Assembly: GCA_023426225.1 (NCBI GenBank)
Contig: JAFABD010000034.1
Span: 1 to 7,397 of the forward strand
Direction of reading: 5' to 3'
Origin: Pseudomonadota bacterium
GTDB taxonomy: Bacteria; Pseudomonadota; Alphaproteobacteria; Sphingomonadales; Sphingomonadaceae
DNA: 7,397 bases
The notes beneath the pieces were generated by a model, which made no database searches, was not told the origin of the DNA, and worked only from the letters and a program-made list of their open reading frames with translations. The position numbers were made by a program, and so were the translations under genes. Position 1 is the first letter of the stretch, and each line of letters opens with the position of its first letter. Below are positions 5,822 through 7,397 of this stretch, one piece after another.

Positions 5822-6667
5822 ATGACCTGGACGCTCGACCGCTTCGACCTGGATGGCTTTGTTCGCGCGACGCTCGCCGAGGATATGGGCGAGGGGGGCG
5901 ACATCACCGCGGCGGCGGTGATCCCCGAGGCGGCGCGCTTTGCCGGGGTGATGGAGAGCCGCGACGCGATCATCGTGGCCGGACTGCCGATCGCCGAGGC
6001 GTTTTTCCGCGCGCTCGACCCGGAGGCGGCGATCGAGCGGCTGGTCGAGGACGGCGCGGCGGTGGCGGCTGGGACGCCGCTGATGCGGCTGAACGGGCGC
6101 GCGCGGGCGATGCTGACCGCCGAGCGGTCGGCGCTCAACACGGTGCAGCACCTGTCGGGCGTGGCCACGATGACGCGCCGCTATGTCGAGGCGATCGCGG
6201 GGACGGGCGCGACGCTGCTCGATACGCGCAAGACGCTGCCCGGACTGCGCGTGCTGGAGAAATATGCGACGCGGATGGGCGGCGCGACCAACCACCGCAT
6301 GGGGCTGTGGGACGCGGCGATGATCAAGGACAACCATGTCGCGGTTGCCGGATCGGTCGAGGCGGCGGTCGCGCGCGCGGTGGCGGCGGGGATTACGCGG
6401 ATCATCGTCGAGGTCGACCGGATCGACCAGATCGCGCCGGCGCTGGCGGCGGGCGCGACGCACCTGCTGCTCGATAACATGGACCCGCCGATGCTGCGCG
6501 AGGCGGTGGCGCTGGTCGACGGCCGCGTGCCGACCGAGGCGTCGGGCGGGGTGCGGCTCGACACGATCCGGGCGATCGCCGAGACGGGCGTGACCTATGT
6601 GAGCGTCGGGCGGCTGACCCAGTCGGCGCCGGCGGCGGATATCGGGCTCGACTTTCGCACCGCCTGA
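5822..6667 (+). CDS. nadC: Carboxylating nicotinate-nucleotide diphosphorylase (quinolinate phosphoribosyltransferase) NadC
   Basis: NadC converts quinolinate and phosphoribosyl pyrophosphate to nicotinate mononucleotide, CO2 and pyrophosphate, the step after NadA, in the cytoplasm. The 281 residues are a typical full length. Visible signatures include LAEDMGEGGDIT (residues ~18-29), ERSALNTVQHLSGVAT (101-116), LDTRKTLPGLRVLEKYA (133-149), GGATNHRMGLWDAAMIKDNH (153-172), IIVEVD (194-199), LLLDNM (215-220), EASGGV (239-244) and SVGRLTQSAPAADIGLDF near the end. Expected substrate-contacting residues by family analogy are R102, R136, K137, H158, R159, K169, E197 and D218, all present. The fold is an N-terminal alpha/beta sandwich followed by an alpha/beta barrel, forming a dimer or hexamer in known members. 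The ATG is fixed by family similarity from residue ~8 on and by the promoter just upstream. It converges with the DUF4112 gene, with 14 bp between stops. Confidence 0.97.
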   Translation: MTWTLDRFDLDGFVRATLAEDMGEGGDITAAAVIPEAARFAGVMESRDAIIVAGLPIAEAFFRALDPEAAIERLVEDGAAVAAGTPLMRLNGRARAMLTAERSALNTVQHLSGVATMTRRYVEAIAGTGATLLDTRKTLPGLRVLEKYATRMGGATNHRMGLWDAAMIKDNHVAVAGSVEAAVARAVAAGITRIIVEVDRIDQIAPALAAGATHLLLDNMDPPMLREAVALVDGRVPTEASGGVRLDTIRAIAETGVTYVSVGRLTQSAPAADIGLDFRTA

Positions 6668-6681
6668 CCGGGCGCGGGCGT

Positions 6682-7128
6682 TCAGCGCTGGACGAGCGTG
6701 ACCGTCGCGGGGTGGTGGCGATCGAGGTGGCGCTTGACCAGCCGCAGGTTGCGCGTGTTCGAGCGGAAGAAGAAGTCGGGAACCGCGCCGACGAACGGGA
6801 TCATCCCGAGCAGCCAGTCGAAGCCGACATTGCCCGCCATCCGCACCATCGTGGTGCGCGGCATGCGCAGGTTGCGCGCCTCCCAGGCGATGTAGAGCCC
6901 CATCAGCGCGGCGACGCTGGGGCCGATCGCGGGGACGAAATCGAGCACGACGTCGAGGCCGACCGTCTGGCGCGTGCCGGGGATGGTGAACAGCCGTTCG
7001 AGCACGCGCTCCATCCCCTCGATCCGGCGGCGGACCGAGCCGGGATCGCGCCCGAGCGGCAGCGATTCGGCGAGGCGCCGGGGGCGCGACTTGGGGACAA
7101 CCGGGCTGGTCTGAGGCACGCCGTTCAC
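6682..7128 (-). CDS. DUF4112 domain-containing small membrane protein
   Basis: This protein of 148 residues (with this start) matches DUF4112. The core runs from GLDVVLDFVPAIGPSVAALM through LYIAWEARNLRMPRTTMVRM to NVGFDWLLGMIPFVGAVPDF and ends in FRSNTRNLRLVKRHL. The two repeated hydrophobic-proline blocks (FVPAIG and MIPFVG) probably form membrane hairpins, so inner-membrane location is likely. Function is unknown for the family. The N-terminal ~40 residues are polar and basic. Start choice: GTG at 7128 overlaps the upstream stop as GTGA, suggesting translational coupling; GTG at 7119 has a well placed GGAG eight bases before it and is a good alternative; GTG at 7164 would overlap the upstream gene by 40 bp and is less likely. 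It is probably co-transcribed with the transporter gene. Confidence 0.85.
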   Translation of the reverse strand: MNGVPQTSPVVPKSRPRRLAESLPLGRDPGSVRRRIEGMERVLERLFTIPGTRQTVGLDVVLDFVPAIGPSVAALMGLYIAWEARNLRMPRTTMVRMAGNVGFDWLLGMIPFVGAVPDFFFRSNTRNLRLVKRHLDRHHPATVTLVQR

Positions 7129-7397
7129 TCCGCTTCGCTGCGCAGATGGTCCAACGGATGCCACGCGCGCACGTTCCGCTGCCAGCCGTCGAGCCCGGGC
7201 GCCACCAGCGACCAGCGCAACGGCTGGGCGAGCGGGATGAACGCGACGTCGGCGGCGAGCGCGGCATCGGCCTCGGCGATGCGCTGGGCACGGTCGGCGA
7301 GGCTTCCCGCGTCGCGGCCGGCGGCGACGCGATCGGCCGCCTCGGGCGCACAGGGCGCGCAGGCGGTCTGCACGAACCAGCGGCCGCTGTCATAGGG
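7125..7397 (-). CDS. C-terminal end of an ABC-transporter solute-binding protein (family 5, peptide/nickel type), 5' end outside window
   Basis: The frame is open to the right edge and ends at 7125, showing the last 90 residues. The pattern ADRAQRIAEADAALAADVAFIPLAQ, then WSLVAPGLDGWQ and finally HPLDHLR is the usual ending of family-5 extracytoplasmic binding proteins: a helix of the R-x-x-x-x-x-E-A-x-x-x-L type, the IPL strand, a W/V-x-P-x-V/L-x-G motif and a closing H-P-x-x-x-L. Such proteins capture oligopeptides or similar solutes in the periplasm for an ABC importer. The signal peptide and ligand-binding lobe are outside the window, and no transporter permease or ATPase is seen here. 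A CAPC pair lies near the start of the visible part. The assignment is from the tail only. Confidence 0.7.
   Translation of the reverse strand, partial: PYDSGRWFVQTACAPCAPEAADRVAAGRDAGSLADRAQRIAEADAALAADVAFIPLAQPLRWSLVAPGLDGWQRNVRAWHPLDHLRSEAE

Noticed and set aside
6680..6688. GTTCAGCGC repeated from the nadA junction (4142-4150)
   Set aside because: Only nine bases match and only one arm is present. Both are simply the minus-strand end of a gene finishing with Arg CGC and TGA.
6668..6691. A possible terminator hairpin between nadC and the DUF4112 gene
   Set aside because: CCGGGCGC can pair with GCGCTGG only with one bulge and one G-U pair, leaving seven imperfect pairs and no T-run. It is much weaker than the nadA junction hairpin.
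5603..7393. A 596-residue minus-strand frame across nadC and beyond
   Set aside because: It is antisense to nadC and part of DUF1003, and out of frame with the DUF4112 and transporter genes. The composition is that of a GC-driven shadow.
1..7397. Mobile elements, CRISPR arrays, tRNA or rRNA genes, toxin-antitoxin or defence genes
   Set aside because: No transposase, integrase, terminal repeats, regularly spaced repeats or tRNA-like cloverleaf was seen. All gaps over 60 bp are described above.

Overview
The window is very GC-rich. It carries compact genes, GC-rich codon use and protein families that together suggest an alphaproteobacterium, most likely of the Sphingomonadaceae (Sphingomonas-like). 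This placement rests on recognising protein styles and on the promoter style (TTGC-type -35, weak -10, ATG almost directly after it). No search was run.

Layout, left to right. (1) Positions 2-478 (+) hold the C-terminal end of a protein cut by the window edge, perhaps the tail of an M56/BlaR1-like membrane protein. (2) A 206-bp gap follows with two strong perfect hairpins and then a promoter-like block. (3) 685-1542 (+) encodes an MBL-fold hydrolase of the LACTB2-like type. It overlaps by 4 bp a membrane-anchored DUF4230 protein (1539-2231, +), so the two form a small operon. (4) 2295-3056 (+) encodes a polytopic histidine-bearing membrane protein of unknown role, with its own promoter-like sequence and Shine-Dalgarno. 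(5) 3120-4133 (+) is nadA, quinolinate synthase. (6) 4144-5166 (-) is a phytanoyl-CoA-dioxygenase-type Fe(II)/2-oxoglutarate oxygenase, convergent with nadA. Both stop codons lie inside one perfect hairpin. (7) 5242-5772 (+) encodes a DUF1003 membrane protein, divergent from the oxygenase. (8) 5822-6667 (+) is nadC, quinolinate phosphoribosyltransferase. (9) On the minus strand, entering from the right edge, is the C-terminal end of an ABC-transporter solute-binding protein (7125-7397), followed by a DUF4112 protein (6682-7128) that starts in a GTGA overlap with it and converges on nadC.

The metabolic core is the de novo NAD pathway: NadA makes quinolinate from iminoaspartate and dihydroxyacetone phosphate, and NadC converts quinolinate to nicotinate mononucleotide. 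Here the two genes are split by an oxygenase and a DUF1003 gene, and the enzyme that makes iminoaspartate (nadB or an aspartate dehydrogenase) is absent from the window. The other genes look like ordinary chromosomal housekeeping or envelope genes. I see no mobile element, phage, CRISPR array, tRNA or rRNA, and no convincing novel multi-gene system. The most interesting signals are regulatory. Two genes (nadC and the oxygenase) have promoter-like elements of the same geometry (-35, 16 bp, -10, 6 bp, ATG) that predict leaderless mRNAs, with a close variant before the MBL gene. A hairpin also encloses the stop codons of two convergent genes.
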